A stretch of DNA of 64,000 nucleotides. Origin: Rothia nasimurium (GTDB lineage: Bacteria; Actinomycetota; Actinomycetes; Actinomycetales; Micrococcaceae). Below the pieces are notes generated by a model. It did not search any database and was not told the DNA's origin. It saw only the letters and a list, made by a program, of their open reading frames with translations. Positions 17,550 to 25,702 of the stretch are shown here, piece by piece. The position numbers and the translations under genes are program-made. The stretch spans positions 90,406 through 154,405 of the forward strand of contig NZ_CAKMSS010000006.1 in the NCBI RefSeq assembly GCF_928382285.1. The letters run 5' to 3'. Position 1 is the stretch's first letter. The number at the start of each line of letters is the position of its first letter.

Positions 17550-19481
17550 CTAGCCGAGCAGGGGACGCTGCTTGGCCTTGTTGCTGATGTAACCCTGATA
17601 GGCCTGCCGGGTTGATTCCAACTCGCTCTCGGCAGTGACCGGAACGTCCCACCAGGATTCCGAGGAGGGGGCGTCAATCATGGGATCCGATTCAACATGA
17701 ATGACGATGGGCCCTGACCCTTCGGGGGCTGCCTTAGCTTCCTTGATAGCTGCCATCAGGTCTTCGCGGACGTTCTCCCCCGGCTCGACGCGGATTACAC
17801 GGGCACCGAGGGACTCAGCGTTGGTTGCCAGGTCGATTGGGAGCTTGTCGCCGTGGTCGAAGGTGTGGTTTTCGGCGTCGTGCATACGGTACTTGGTGCC
17901 GAAGCGCTGGGAGCCCAGGGACTCAGACAGGGCACCAATGGAGGCGTAGCCGTGGTTCTGGATCAGGACGGTAATGAGCTTGATTCCCTCTGCAACTGCG
18001 GTCACCAGTTCGGTGTGCATCATCAGGTAGGAGCCGTCCCCCACCATGACGACGACGTCGCGTCCGTCCTGGGCATCCAGGGAGGCTCGCTTGACGCCCA
18101 GACCGCCGGGAATTTCGTAACCCATGCAGGAGTAGGCATATTCGACGTGGTAGCCGAAAGCGTCCTTAACCCGCCACATCTTGTGGAGGTCACCGGGTAG
18201 TGAACCGGCAGCGCACACAACGACGTCCCGGTCATCCATCGCTTCATTGACGGCACCGATGATTTCGTTCTGGCTCATCAGGGGGCGGAAGCGCTGGGCG
18301 AAAGCCTCGTCCACAATGCCGTCCCACCGCTGCTTCTCGTCGGCAACCTGCTGACGGACAGCGTCCGAGACGCTAAAGCCGCTCATCGCTTCATTGAGCT
18401 TCACCAGGGCCTTGCGGGCGTCAGCAACCATAGATACGGCAGCACCCTGCTTGTAGGCATCGAAGGCCGCAACGTTGATGTTGACGAACTTTACGTCGGG
18501 GTTCTGGAAGGCGGTGCGGGAGGCCGTGGTGAAGTCCTCGTAGCGGGTGCCGATACCGATAATCAGGTCTGCCTCACGGACCAGGGCGTTTGAGGCGGTA
18601 GAACCGGTGGAGCCGACAGCGCCCAGGCAGAGGGGGTGGTCCCAGTCCATGACGCCTACAGCTGCCTGAGTGTAAGCCACGGGGATACCGGTTGCCTCAA
18701 CGAACTTCTTGAGCTCATCTGTTGCAAAGGCATAGTGGACACCGCCACCGGCAATAATGACCGGCTTCTGGGCGGCCCGGATAGCCTCAACAGCAGCCCG
18801 GATATCAACCTCTTCAGGTTCCGGACGGCGGATCCGCCACTCGCGGGGGGCCAAGAACTCTTCCGGCACATCCAGGACCTCAGCCTGGACGTCCTGGGGC
18901 AGGGCAATGGTGACAGCACCGGTATCGACCGGATCGGTCAGCACCCGCATACCGTTGAGGAGAGCTGAAAAGACCTGCTCGGGACGCTGGACCCGATCGA
19001 AGTAGCGGGAAACAGGGCGGAAAATATCATTGACCGTGATATCACCGGCATCAAAACGTTCCAGCTGCTGGAGCACCGGATCGGGAGTGCGGGTTGCAAA
19101 CTGGTCTGAGGGGAAGAGCAAGGCGGGCAGGCGGTTAGTGGTCGCCAGGGCGGCGCCGGTAACCATATTGGAGGAGCCGGGGCCGATGGAGGTAGTCACG
19201 GCGAAGGTCTGACGACGACGGGTGTGACGGGCATAGCCAACAGCCTGGTGAACCTGGGCCTGCTCATTGCGGCCCTGGTAGTAGGGCATAAGACCCGGAG
19301 CGGTTTCCTGGTACTGGCGCAGGGCCTGTCCCATACCGGCGACGTTGCCGTGGCCAAAAATACCGAACATACCCGGAACGGTGCAGGCCCGGAAAGTTTC
19401 GTCGCCGATGGTATCGACGGTGTACTGGTTGCCAAGGAAGGTAACGACTGCCTGGGCGACAGACATTCTCTGATGTGCCAT
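17550..19481 (-). CDS. iolD: 3D-(3,5/4)-trihydroxycyclohexane-1,2-dione hydrolase
   Basis: A 643-residue thiamine-diphosphate enzyme that opens the cyclohexane-dione ring to give 5-deoxy-D-glucuronate. The pyrimidine-binding domain is at about residues 1-200, the central domain at about 225-360, and the diphosphate-binding motif starts at GDGSYLMMHTE and runs to the Asn of LIQNHG near residue 545. Length matches IolD, which is longer than acetolactate synthase. It lies 33 bp downstream of the aldolase-like gene, and the product feeds iolB at 4090. Confidence 0.94.
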   Translation of the reverse strand: MAHQRMSVAQAVVTFLGNQYTVDTIGDETFRACTVPGMFGIFGHGNVAGMGQALRQYQETAPGLMPYYQGRNEQAQVHQAVGYARHTRRRQTFAVTTSIGPGSSNMVTGAALATTNRLPALLFPSDQFATRTPDPVLQQLERFDAGDITVNDIFRPVSRYFDRVQRPEQVFSALLNGMRVLTDPVDTGAVTIALPQDVQAEVLDVPEEFLAPREWRIRRPEPEEVDIRAAVEAIRAAQKPVIIAGGGVHYAFATDELKKFVEATGIPVAYTQAAVGVMDWDHPLCLGAVGSTGSTASNALVREADLIIGIGTRYEDFTTASRTAFQNPDVKFVNINVAAFDAYKQGAAVSMVADARKALVKLNEAMSGFSVSDAVRQQVADEKQRWDGIVDEAFAQRFRPLMSQNEIIGAVNEAMDDRDVVVCAAGSLPGDLHKMWRVKDAFGYHVEYAYSCMGYEIPGGLGVKRASLDAQDGRDVVVMVGDGSYLMMHTELVTAVAEGIKLITVLIQNHGYASIGALSESLGSQRFGTKYRMHDAENHTFDHGDKLPIDLATNAESLGARVIRVEPGENVREDLMAAIKEAKAAPEGSGPIVIHVESDPMIDAPSSESWWDVPVTAESELESTRQAYQGYISNKAKQRPLLG

Positions 19482-19514
19482 GAGGGTTTCTTTCTAACCG
19501 GAGTGATTCTTCTT

Positions 19515-20423
19515 TTAAGCGGTGTGGTGGAGCAGGGAAGCTGCGGTCGCAACGGCCCCGGCGACGTCGCCGTCCTCGGGGTAAAGCAGGGTCCGCCCTA
19601 CGGTCAGCCCCTGCACACCGGGGAGCTTAAGGGCAGCTTCCCAGGTGGCGAAAACTTCATCGGGGGACGAAGAGGGGTCACCCCCCAGCAGGACGGTAGG
19701 CAGGGTGGTGGAGGCCATGACCCGCTCCATCTCATCAACAACCGGAAGTTTCATCCAGGTGTAGGCGCTGTTGGTGCCCAGGGCGCTGGCAATGCCCACT
19801 GACTTAATGACGGCGTCGGGAGTGAGGTCATTGCGGATTGCCCCATCAATGGTTTCAGAGATGAAGGGCTCAACCATGGCATAGAGCCCCTGGTCAGCAA
19901 GGGAGTTCACGGCCTGCGCTGTGGCTTCGAGGGTTGCAACCGTGTTGGGGTCACCGTAGTGGATTCGGGTCAGCATTTTGCCGCCGTCAGCCCCGATGGA
20001 TTTGAGGTAGGCAGCGGTGTGGCCGGTAAAGCGGTCATCCATTTCATTGACAAGCCCCGAAAGACCACCCCGGTTCATAGACCCGAAGACGAGCTTTCCG
20101 TCAAGAGCACCTAGTAGGAGGAGGTCGTCCAGAATATCGGGGGAAGCCAGGACACCGTCAACAGCCGGGTTAGCCAGGGCAATCTGGAGGCGGTCAAGAA
20201 GGTCCCGACGGTCTGCCATGGCCATGGGGTTTGAACCTACGCGGTTAGCGCCCCGGGCTGGGTGGTCTGCTGCCACAATGAAGTTCTGACGCCCGTAGGT
20301 CGGCCCCTCGTGGCGGGGTCGGGCTGCAGCAGCCCTGGCTACTGCCTGAGGGTCTTCCAGGCGGATTTTAGTGAGGTGCTCGTAGCGACGGGGATCCCGA
20401 TCAGCGGTGAGATCAATCGTCAT
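19515..20423 (-). CDS. Cgl0159-family (beta/alpha)8 aldolase-like protein
   Basis: A 302-residue protein of the (beta/alpha)8 class-I aldolase-like family typified by Corynebacterium Cgl0159, found within actinobacterial inositol operons between iolC and iolD as here. FIVAADHPARGAN near residue 48, KLVFGSMNRGGL and the GGDPSSSPDEVF loop near residue 245 are visible. The position suggests it cleaves 2-deoxy-5-keto-gluconate 6-phosphate to dihydroxyacetone phosphate and malonate semialdehyde, the job of IolJ elsewhere, since no other aldolase is present. That function is inferred from context. Confidence 0.85.
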   Translation of the reverse strand: MTIDLTADRDPRRYEHLTKIRLEDPQAVARAAAARPRHEGPTYGRQNFIVAADHPARGANRVGSNPMAMADRRDLLDRLQIALANPAVDGVLASPDILDDLLLLGALDGKLVFGSMNRGGLSGLVNEMDDRFTGHTAAYLKSIGADGGKMLTRIHYGDPNTVATLEATAQAVNSLADQGLYAMVEPFISETIDGAIRNDLTPDAVIKSVGIASALGTNSAYTWMKLPVVDEMERVMASTTLPTVLLGGDPSSSPDEVFATWEAALKLPGVQGLTVGRTLLYPEDGDVAGAVATAASLLHHTA

Positions 20424-20440
20424 GGTCGTTCCCGTCCTTT

Positions 20441-21412
20441 CTAGAATCCGCGATTACGGTCGTTCAGGAAGTCCATGACGTCCTGTTCCTGGGGCATTGC
20501 CTCTGAGCAGGCAATCTGGGAGGCAACGATAGCGCCAGCTGCATTCGCAAAGGTCAGAGCATTTTCCAGGGGCCAGCCTGAGAGAATTCCGTGGGTGAAG
20601 GCCCCACCGAAGGAGTCTCCTGCGCCAAGTCCGTTGGCGGTTTCGACCGGGGTGGGGGCTGAGACAACTCGTTCAGTGGCAGTCTTAGCCATCACACCCT
20701 CAGCACCCATCTTGACCACAGCAATTTTTACGCCTGCAGCCAGGAGGCGGTCAGCCTGTTCGTCCGGGGTGCCATCGCCGACGGCAACAGCGCATTCTTC
20801 CCGGTTACCAATGGCGATGGTTGCGTACTTGAGCAATTCCTGAGCTGCGGCAGTTGCCTCTTCGAGCTTCTCCCAGAACATGGGGCGATAGTCCAGATCG
20901 AGAATCGTGTGCTGGCCCTCAGCCAGGTTGTCGCGTCCACGAGCCTCATGGGCTGCTAGCTGGGCGGAGCGGGCCGGCTCCTGGCACATACCGGTCAGGG
21001 TCGTCCAGAAAATGGTGGCATTTTTGACGGCTTCCATATCGATGTCGTCGGCGGTGATCTGAAGATCCGGCGCGGTGGGGAAGCGCCCATAGAAGTAGAG
21101 GGGGAAATCTTCTGGGGGTTTAATCGCGCAGAAGGTGACGCAGGTCTGGAGGTTCGAATCGACGGTGACGTTTGCGTCATCTGCCCCGTAGCGGTTGAGT
21201 TCCCGGCGCAAGTATGTGCCGAAAGGATCATTGCCGACGCGGGTGATTACAGAGGTCTTATGTCCGTACTTAGCTGCGGCTACGGCGACATTGGCCGGCG
21301 AGCCGCCCAGGTATTTACCGAAGCTGGTGACGTCTTCAAGGCCAACGCCGATGTCATTGGGGTAAACATCAACGCTGATACGCCCCATAGTCAGTAGTTC
21401 GTAGTGTGTCAT
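20441..21412 (-). CDS. iolC: 5-dehydro-2-deoxygluconokinase
   Basis: A 323-residue PfkB/ribokinase-family sugar kinase. The N-terminal substrate motif GGSPANVAVAAAKYG (about residues 34-48) and the C-terminal anion hole GLGAGDSFGGAF with catalytic Asp (about residue 260) are both present. It phosphorylates 5-dehydro-2-deoxy-D-gluconate at C6, the step before aldol cleavage. It is the first gene of the leftward operon, 17 bp ahead of the aldolase-like gene, and is divergent from a second Gfo/Idh/MocA gene with a candidate operator between them. Confidence 0.93.
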   Translation of the reverse strand: MTHYELLTMGRISVDVYPNDIGVGLEDVTSFGKYLGGSPANVAVAAAKYGHKTSVITRVGNDPFGTYLRRELNRYGADDANVTVDSNLQTCVTFCAIKPPEDFPLYFYGRFPTAPDLQITADDIDMEAVKNATIFWTTLTGMCQEPARSAQLAAHEARGRDNLAEGQHTILDLDYRPMFWEKLEEATAAAQELLKYATIAIGNREECAVAVGDGTPDEQADRLLAAGVKIAVVKMGAEGVMAKTATERVVSAPTPVETANGLGAGDSFGGAFTHGILSGWPLENALTFANAAGAIVASQIACSEAMPQEQDVMDFLNDRNRGF

Positions 21413-21488
21413 GTGCTGCCCGTCCTTGGTATGAAACGTGGGAGTTGGAGGTTCTTACCCTCTAGAGTGCTACACAGCACACCCCCAT

Positions 21489-21539
21489 GTCAAGGTTTGT
21501 ACTTACATATTGACAAAATAAGTTATTTGGGACTTAAAT
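21489..21539. promoter_or_regulatory. divergent iolC / oxidoreductase promoter region with operator site 5
   Basis: TTTGTACTTACATA (21496-21509) matches the GntR-site consensus apart from the last base. Just right of it, TTGACA (21510-21515) and TTAAAT (21534-21539, 18-bp spacer) could form the rightward promoter. On the other strand another TTGACA (21489-21494) faces iolC. Binding here could control both directions. Confidence 0.5.
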
Positions 21540-21614
21540 GAAGAATTAAGAATGACGCAGGTCTCCACCGACGGACGGCACACGCCTCCCCCACCCACCA
21601 AGAAAACACACCCC

Positions 21615-22793
21615 ATGACTGACAAAAAAACCCTCGGCATTGGCCTCATCAGCGTCGGCTGGATGGGCAAAGTCCACACCAAGGCCTACCGCGAACTACC
21701 CAGCGTCTACCCCGAACTCGGCGTCACCCCCCGCCTAGTCCAAGCAGCAGACACCAGCGAAGAACGCGTCCAATACGCCCAGGAAGTCCTCGGTTACGAA
21801 AGCGGAACCACCGACTACCACGAGGTCCTCGCCAACCCAGACGTAGACGCCGTCTCCATCTGCGCCCCCAACTTCCTCCACCGCGAAATGGGCATAGCTG
21901 CAGCCAAAGCAGGAAAACCCTTCTGGATTGAAAAGCCCGCAGGACGATCCGGCGACGAAACCGCTGACATTGCCCAGGCCGCAGCCGAGGCAGGTGTCCT
22001 AACTTCCGTCGGCTTCAACTACCGCAACGCCCCCGCCCTAGAACACGCAAAAAAAATCATCGCCGAAGGAAAACTCGGGCGAATCACCCATGTACGCGGA
22101 ATCTTCTTTGCAGACTACTCAGCCAACCCCAAGGGCGCCCTCTCCTGGCGATTTATCCGCGACAAGGCCGGTAGCGGCGTCCTCGGCGACCTCATGGGCC
22201 ACCTCGTAGACCTCATGCACTACATCGTTGCCCCCATCGAAGAAGTCACCGCCCTCACCAGCACCTTCTACACCGAACGCCCCGTACTCCCCATGGGCCA
22301 AGCCACCCATTTCGCCATTATTGAAGACGGAGAAACGGGCCCCGTAGAAAATGAAGACTACGCCGCCATGCTCGTCCGCTTCACCCCCGACGAAAGCGGC
22401 CTCCCCGCCGTTGGAACCCTCGAAGCCTCCCGCGCCTCCTCCGGCCCCCGCGCCCGCTACGCCCTTGAAATCTACGGCACCGAAGGCTCCCTCATGTGGG
22501 ACTTCGAACGCATGAACGAACTCGAGATCGCCCTCAACTCAGCAGAATACACCGGCTACACCCGCGTCATGGCCGACCCCACCATGGGCGACTTCTCCCA
22601 CTTCCAACCGGGTGCCGGAACCTCCATGGGCTACGACGACCTCAAAATTATCGAAGCCCAAAAGTTTGTCCGCGCCCTCCTCGGCGAAGGCAGCGACCAC
22701 GCCAGCATTGAGGACGCCGTAGCCTCAGCCCGCGTCCTCGACGCAGCTGAGCGCTCAGCAGCCTCCGGCCGCTGGGAAACTGTCACCCGCTAA
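21615..22793 (+). CDS. Gfo/Idh/MocA-family oxidoreductase
   Basis: A 392-residue NAD(P)-dependent dehydrogenase, longer than the IolG candidate at 8487. The Rossmann turn is ISVGWMGKVHTKAY near residue 12, the EKP motif is WIEKPAG, followed by GFNYRNAP and GDLMGHLVDLMHYI. The start at 21615 is chosen because the fold begins eight residues later; an in-frame ATG at 21552 would add a Pro-rich 21-residue stretch and cannot be ruled out. Members of this subgroup in inositol clusters oxidise scyllo-inositol, other isomers or glucosides. The substrate is unassigned. Confidence 0.83.
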   Translation: MTDKKTLGIGLISVGWMGKVHTKAYRELPSVYPELGVTPRLVQAADTSEERVQYAQEVLGYESGTTDYHEVLANPDVDAVSICAPNFLHREMGIAAAKAGKPFWIEKPAGRSGDETADIAQAAAEAGVLTSVGFNYRNAPALEHAKKIIAEGKLGRITHVRGIFFADYSANPKGALSWRFIRDKAGSGVLGDLMGHLVDLMHYIVAPIEEVTALTSTFYTERPVLPMGQATHFAIIEDGETGPVENEDYAAMLVRFTPDESGLPAVGTLEASRASSGPRARYALEIYGTEGSLMWDFERMNELEIALNSAEYTGYTRVMADPTMGDFSHFQPGAGTSMGYDDLKIIEAQKFVRALLGEGSDHASIEDAVASARVLDAAERSAASGRWETVTR

Positions 22794-22800
22794 ATTCACC

Positions 22801-22835
22801 GAGAAAGGCGAGCCACCTCTGGATCGCCTTTTCTC
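22801..22835 (+). terminator. terminator after the second oxidoreductase
   Basis: GAGAAAGGCGA / TCGCCTTTTCTC with a 12-nt loop, one bulged base. It marks the right end of the inositol island. Confidence 0.65.
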
Positions 22836-22876
22836 AAACACACACATTTCTTGCGACCCCTGCGGGCGGGCAGCTG

Positions 22877-23365
22877 CTATGCGAAGAAAGATTTGCCCTT
22901 CTGCGCCTGTGAAGCCTCAAGAATGGCCGCCTGCTGCTCCGGGGTATAGGTAGCATCAACGGTACGAATGGCCTCGCCCAGGTCGTAGGCGTCCTGCTCG
23001 GCTAAGAGCTGGGCAGAATCAGCTAGCACGTCCGCCACCCGGGTCTTCAAGTCAGCCGCGCTGGCTAGGCCGTCCTCCTGTAGCACGAGCTGCTCACCAG
23101 TGTCCGCACCCGGCTCAGGGCCCGGCTCTGCGGCGTCCTCTAGCTCAAAGAGAGCGAAGCCGTAGCGGCGCTCGTCCCCGATATAAAAAATGTTCAGCAG
23201 CAGGGTAAAGACGCGGCCGGTCAGGTCGATGTAGGTCTTCTCAAGTTCGGCGGTCTCTAGCCAGAGGCCATCGACCTCAGCCGGGGCGTCGTACTCAAAA
23301 TCGTAGCCAAAGTCGGTAGCCAGGGCGTGGGCCAGCGGGCCAATGCCGTAGTCGGGGCGAGCCAT
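22877..23365 (-). CDS. hypothetical protein, paralogue of the one at 56278
   Basis: A 162-residue soluble acidic protein that I do not recognise. The ATG at 23365 is used; a longer frame upstream overlaps the MFS gene. The N-terminal half has the pattern ALATDFGYDFEYDAPAEVDG followed by a leucine-rich strand region, and it aligns by eye with ALARKFGWALEYNGGLELDG in the protein at 56278, so the two are distant paralogues. The C-terminal third is helical and Ala/Glu-rich. It lies downstream of the MFS sugar porter (41-bp gap, same strand), probably in one transcript. Confidence 0.65.
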   Translation of the reverse strand: MARPDYGIGPLAHALATDFGYDFEYDAPAEVDGLWLETAELEKTYIDLTGRVFTLLLNIFYIGDERRYGFALFELEDAAEPGPEPGADTGEQLVLQEDGLASAADLKTRVADVLADSAQLLAEQDAYDLGEAIRTVDATYTPEQQAAILEASQAQKGKSFFA

Positions 23366-23405
23366 AGGGTTCCTTAGGGTAGTAGGGCGGACGGACGCCG
23401 GGCGG

Positions 23406-24644
23406 CTAGTCCATATCGCGGCCGGCGGTTTCGGGCACCGCGGCGCGCGTGAAGGCAATCAGGCCGATGCCGATGACGGCGAAGACCGCAAATGTCATGC
23501 CCAAGCCAAGGGCTGCCACCATCTGCGGGAAGAAGAGGGAGACCATAAAGTTAGCAATCCAGGAGACAAAGGTAGCCACGCCCATACCGGCGCCGCGCAC
23601 GCGGGCCGGGAAGACCTCGCTCATGAGCACCCAGGTCACCGGCGATACGGCACCCTGCTGGAAGACCAAGAAAATAATAGAGATAAAGAGGGTAGCCCAA
23701 GGCCGAGCGGACGCGTCCAGCAGCTGCGAGGTGGCGGCTAGCATGACCAGGGAAAAAGTGGTGCCTGTCAGGCCAATAGTCAGCACCAGGCGGCGGGGGA
23801 AGCGTCCTACAAACCAGAGACCAACAGCGGCGCCCAGAACCGACAGCACACCGTTGGAGATGTTGGCGGTCAGAGCCGCGTCGGTGGAAAAGCCAGCCTC
23901 GCGCAGCACCTGGGTGCCGTAGTACATCAGGGCATTGACGCCGGTAGCCTGCTGCACAATACCGATAGCGGCAGCCAGCAGCAGGGTGGTGCGCAGGGCC
24001 GGGTCCCGCCAGAGCAGTTTCAGGGCACCGCGTTCGGCGGCAGCCTCCCGCTTATAACCCGGCGACTCGGGCACCAGGAACATACCCACAAACAGCACCA
24101 GGGCCGGAATGATTGAAATAGCGAACATGACCCGCCAAATCATCACCTGATGAGCAAAAACATTGCCAATCATCGCGTTGACCACGTAGGCGGTGAGCTG
24201 GCCGAAGACAATCATGAACTGGTTGCGGGTAACGATCGCGCCGCGGCGGTTGGCGGGGGAAATCTCAGCCAGGTAAATCGGCACAACCGCTGAGGCGGCA
24301 CCGACCGCTAGACCCACCAGCACGCGGAAGACAATGAAGATACCTAGGCTGGGTGCAGCGGTAAGGCCCAGGGAGCTGGCGGCAAAAACTAGAGCCAGCA
24401 CGAAGAGTACGCGGCGGCGTCCGAACCGGTCAATCAGCTGCCCGGCGAGGAGTGCGCCGAAAGCAGCGCCCAGGGTCAGTGCGGACGTCGCAACACCCTC
24501 TGCCGCTGGGGACAGCCTAAAGTCCTGCTGCAGGAAGGGAAGGGCGCCGTTAATAATTCCGGTGTCGTAGCCGAAGAGAAAGCCGCCCACCGAGATAATC
24601 CAGGTGTAGAGGGTGACCCGGCGGGGGTCGGTAGCGTGTGTCAT
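23406..24644 (-). CDS. sugar-porter MFS transporter
   Basis: A 412-residue major facilitator, related to but shorter than the carrier at 5870. Signatures are GYDTGIINGALPF in helix 1, DRFGRRRVLF, VPESPGYKR, QQATGVNALMYYG and a C-terminal PETAGRDMD. The central cytoplasmic loop is shortened by about 30 residues and the C-terminal tail is almost absent, so it may be a divergent porter. The ATG at 24644 has AAGGAG upstream. The cargo is a sugar or polyol by family. It lies outside the operator-bearing island. Confidence 0.85.
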   Translation of the reverse strand: MTHATDPRRVTLYTWIISVGGFLFGYDTGIINGALPFLQQDFRLSPAAEGVATSALTLGAAFGALLAGQLIDRFGRRRVLFVLALVFAASSLGLTAAPSLGIFIVFRVLVGLAVGAASAVVPIYLAEISPANRRGAIVTRNQFMIVFGQLTAYVVNAMIGNVFAHQVMIWRVMFAISIIPALVLFVGMFLVPESPGYKREAAAERGALKLLWRDPALRTTLLLAAAIGIVQQATGVNALMYYGTQVLREAGFSTDAALTANISNGVLSVLGAAVGLWFVGRFPRRLVLTIGLTGTTFSLVMLAATSQLLDASARPWATLFISIIFLVFQQGAVSPVTWVLMSEVFPARVRGAGMGVATFVSWIANFMVSLFFPQMVAALGLGMTFAVFAVIGIGLIAFTRAAVPETAGRDMD

Positions 24645-24788
24645 GCGCACTCCTTTGTAGACCTCAGCAATTCTAGCCCTCTTGCCCCGCCCAGGGAACA
24701 TGCGCAGGCTAAGCCGGGGCGGACGTCCGCGCCCCCGCAGGGCACCCCCAGGGCACCCGGCAGGCAGCTGCGGCGGTAGGCTAGTGCC

Positions 24789-25550
24789 ATGAGCACCCTA
24801 CGTATTGATGTGAATTCTGATTCTGGGGAGTCTTTTGGCTCCTGGACCATGGGAGATGACGCTGCGATGATGCAAACCGTCTCTTCAGCCAATATCGCCT
24901 GCGGTTTTCATGCCGGTGACCCGTCGGTTGCGCGTGCTACCGTGCGGGCGGCGCGGGAGAACGGCGTGACAATCGGGGCCCACGTTTCTTACCCCGACCT
25001 GGCTGGTTTTGGCCGCCGCTTTATGGATATGACCGCCACCGAACTCACCGACGCGGTGATTTACCAGGTGGGCGCGCTTGAGGCGGTAGCGCGGGTTGAG
25101 GGCACCGAAGTGCGCTACTGCAAGCCCCACGGCGGGCTCTATAACGCTATTGTTCACCACGATGTGCAGGCTGCGGCAGTGGCACAGGCCCTGCACGAAC
25201 TCGGTGACCTGCCGATTCTCTGTCTGCCGAACTCAGCTGTTGCCCGCGAGGCTCAGGCGCTGGGTGTTCCGGTTTTCTATGAGGCCTTTGCCGACCGCGG
25301 TTACACCCCCGAAGGTACCCTGGTGTCTCGCCGGGAGGCCGGGGCGGTCGTCCACGACCCGCAGGCTGTGGCCGAGCGCGTGGTGCGCATGGCGGTGGAG
25401 CGCGAAGTGGTGGCTGTTGATGGGTCAGTTGTTCCTTTGCATGCCGATAGCATCTGCGTTCACGGCGATACCCCCGGTGCTGTCACCATCGCCCAGCAGG
25501 TGAGGGCGGCCCTTGAGGACGCCGGGGCGGACGTCCGCGCCTTCGCTTAG
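24789..25550 (+). CDS. pxpA: 5-oxoprolinase subunit A (LamB/YcsF family)
   Basis: A 253-residue LamB/YcsF-family protein. Motifs [11 protein letters not shown] (residues 6-16), [27 protein letters not shown] and [10 protein letters not shown] are the usual conserved blocks with the metal-ligand Asp and His residues. PxpA acts with PxpB and PxpC in the ATP-dependent opening of 5-oxoproline (pyroglutamate) to glutamate. It is the first gene of a tight operon with the fused pxpBC and a biotin carboxylase. Confidence 0.92.
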   Translation: MSTLRIDVNSDSGESFGSWTMGDDAAMMQTVSSANIACGFHAGDPSVARATVRAARENGVTIGAHVSYPDLAGFGRRFMDMTATELTDAVIYQVGALEAVARVEGTEVRYCKPHGGLYNAIVHHDVQAAAVAQALHELGDLPILCLPNSAVAREAQALGVPVFYEAFADRGYTPEGTLVSRREAGAVVHDPQAVAERVVRMAVEREVVAVDGSVVPLHADSICVHGDTPGAVTIAQQVRAALEDAGADVRAFA

Positions 25551-25702
25551 GAAGGCGGGCGGCGGCGCAGCTTGCGTGGGCGGCGCCACATCTGCCAGAA
25601 TTGTTGAACAATCTTAGGAGTGGTGGCACGGCCCAGACCCAGCGCAATAACGCACAGCCTGCCACCCCTCCCCCGCCAACGAAGCTAGTAGAGAGGGGCG
25701 CC

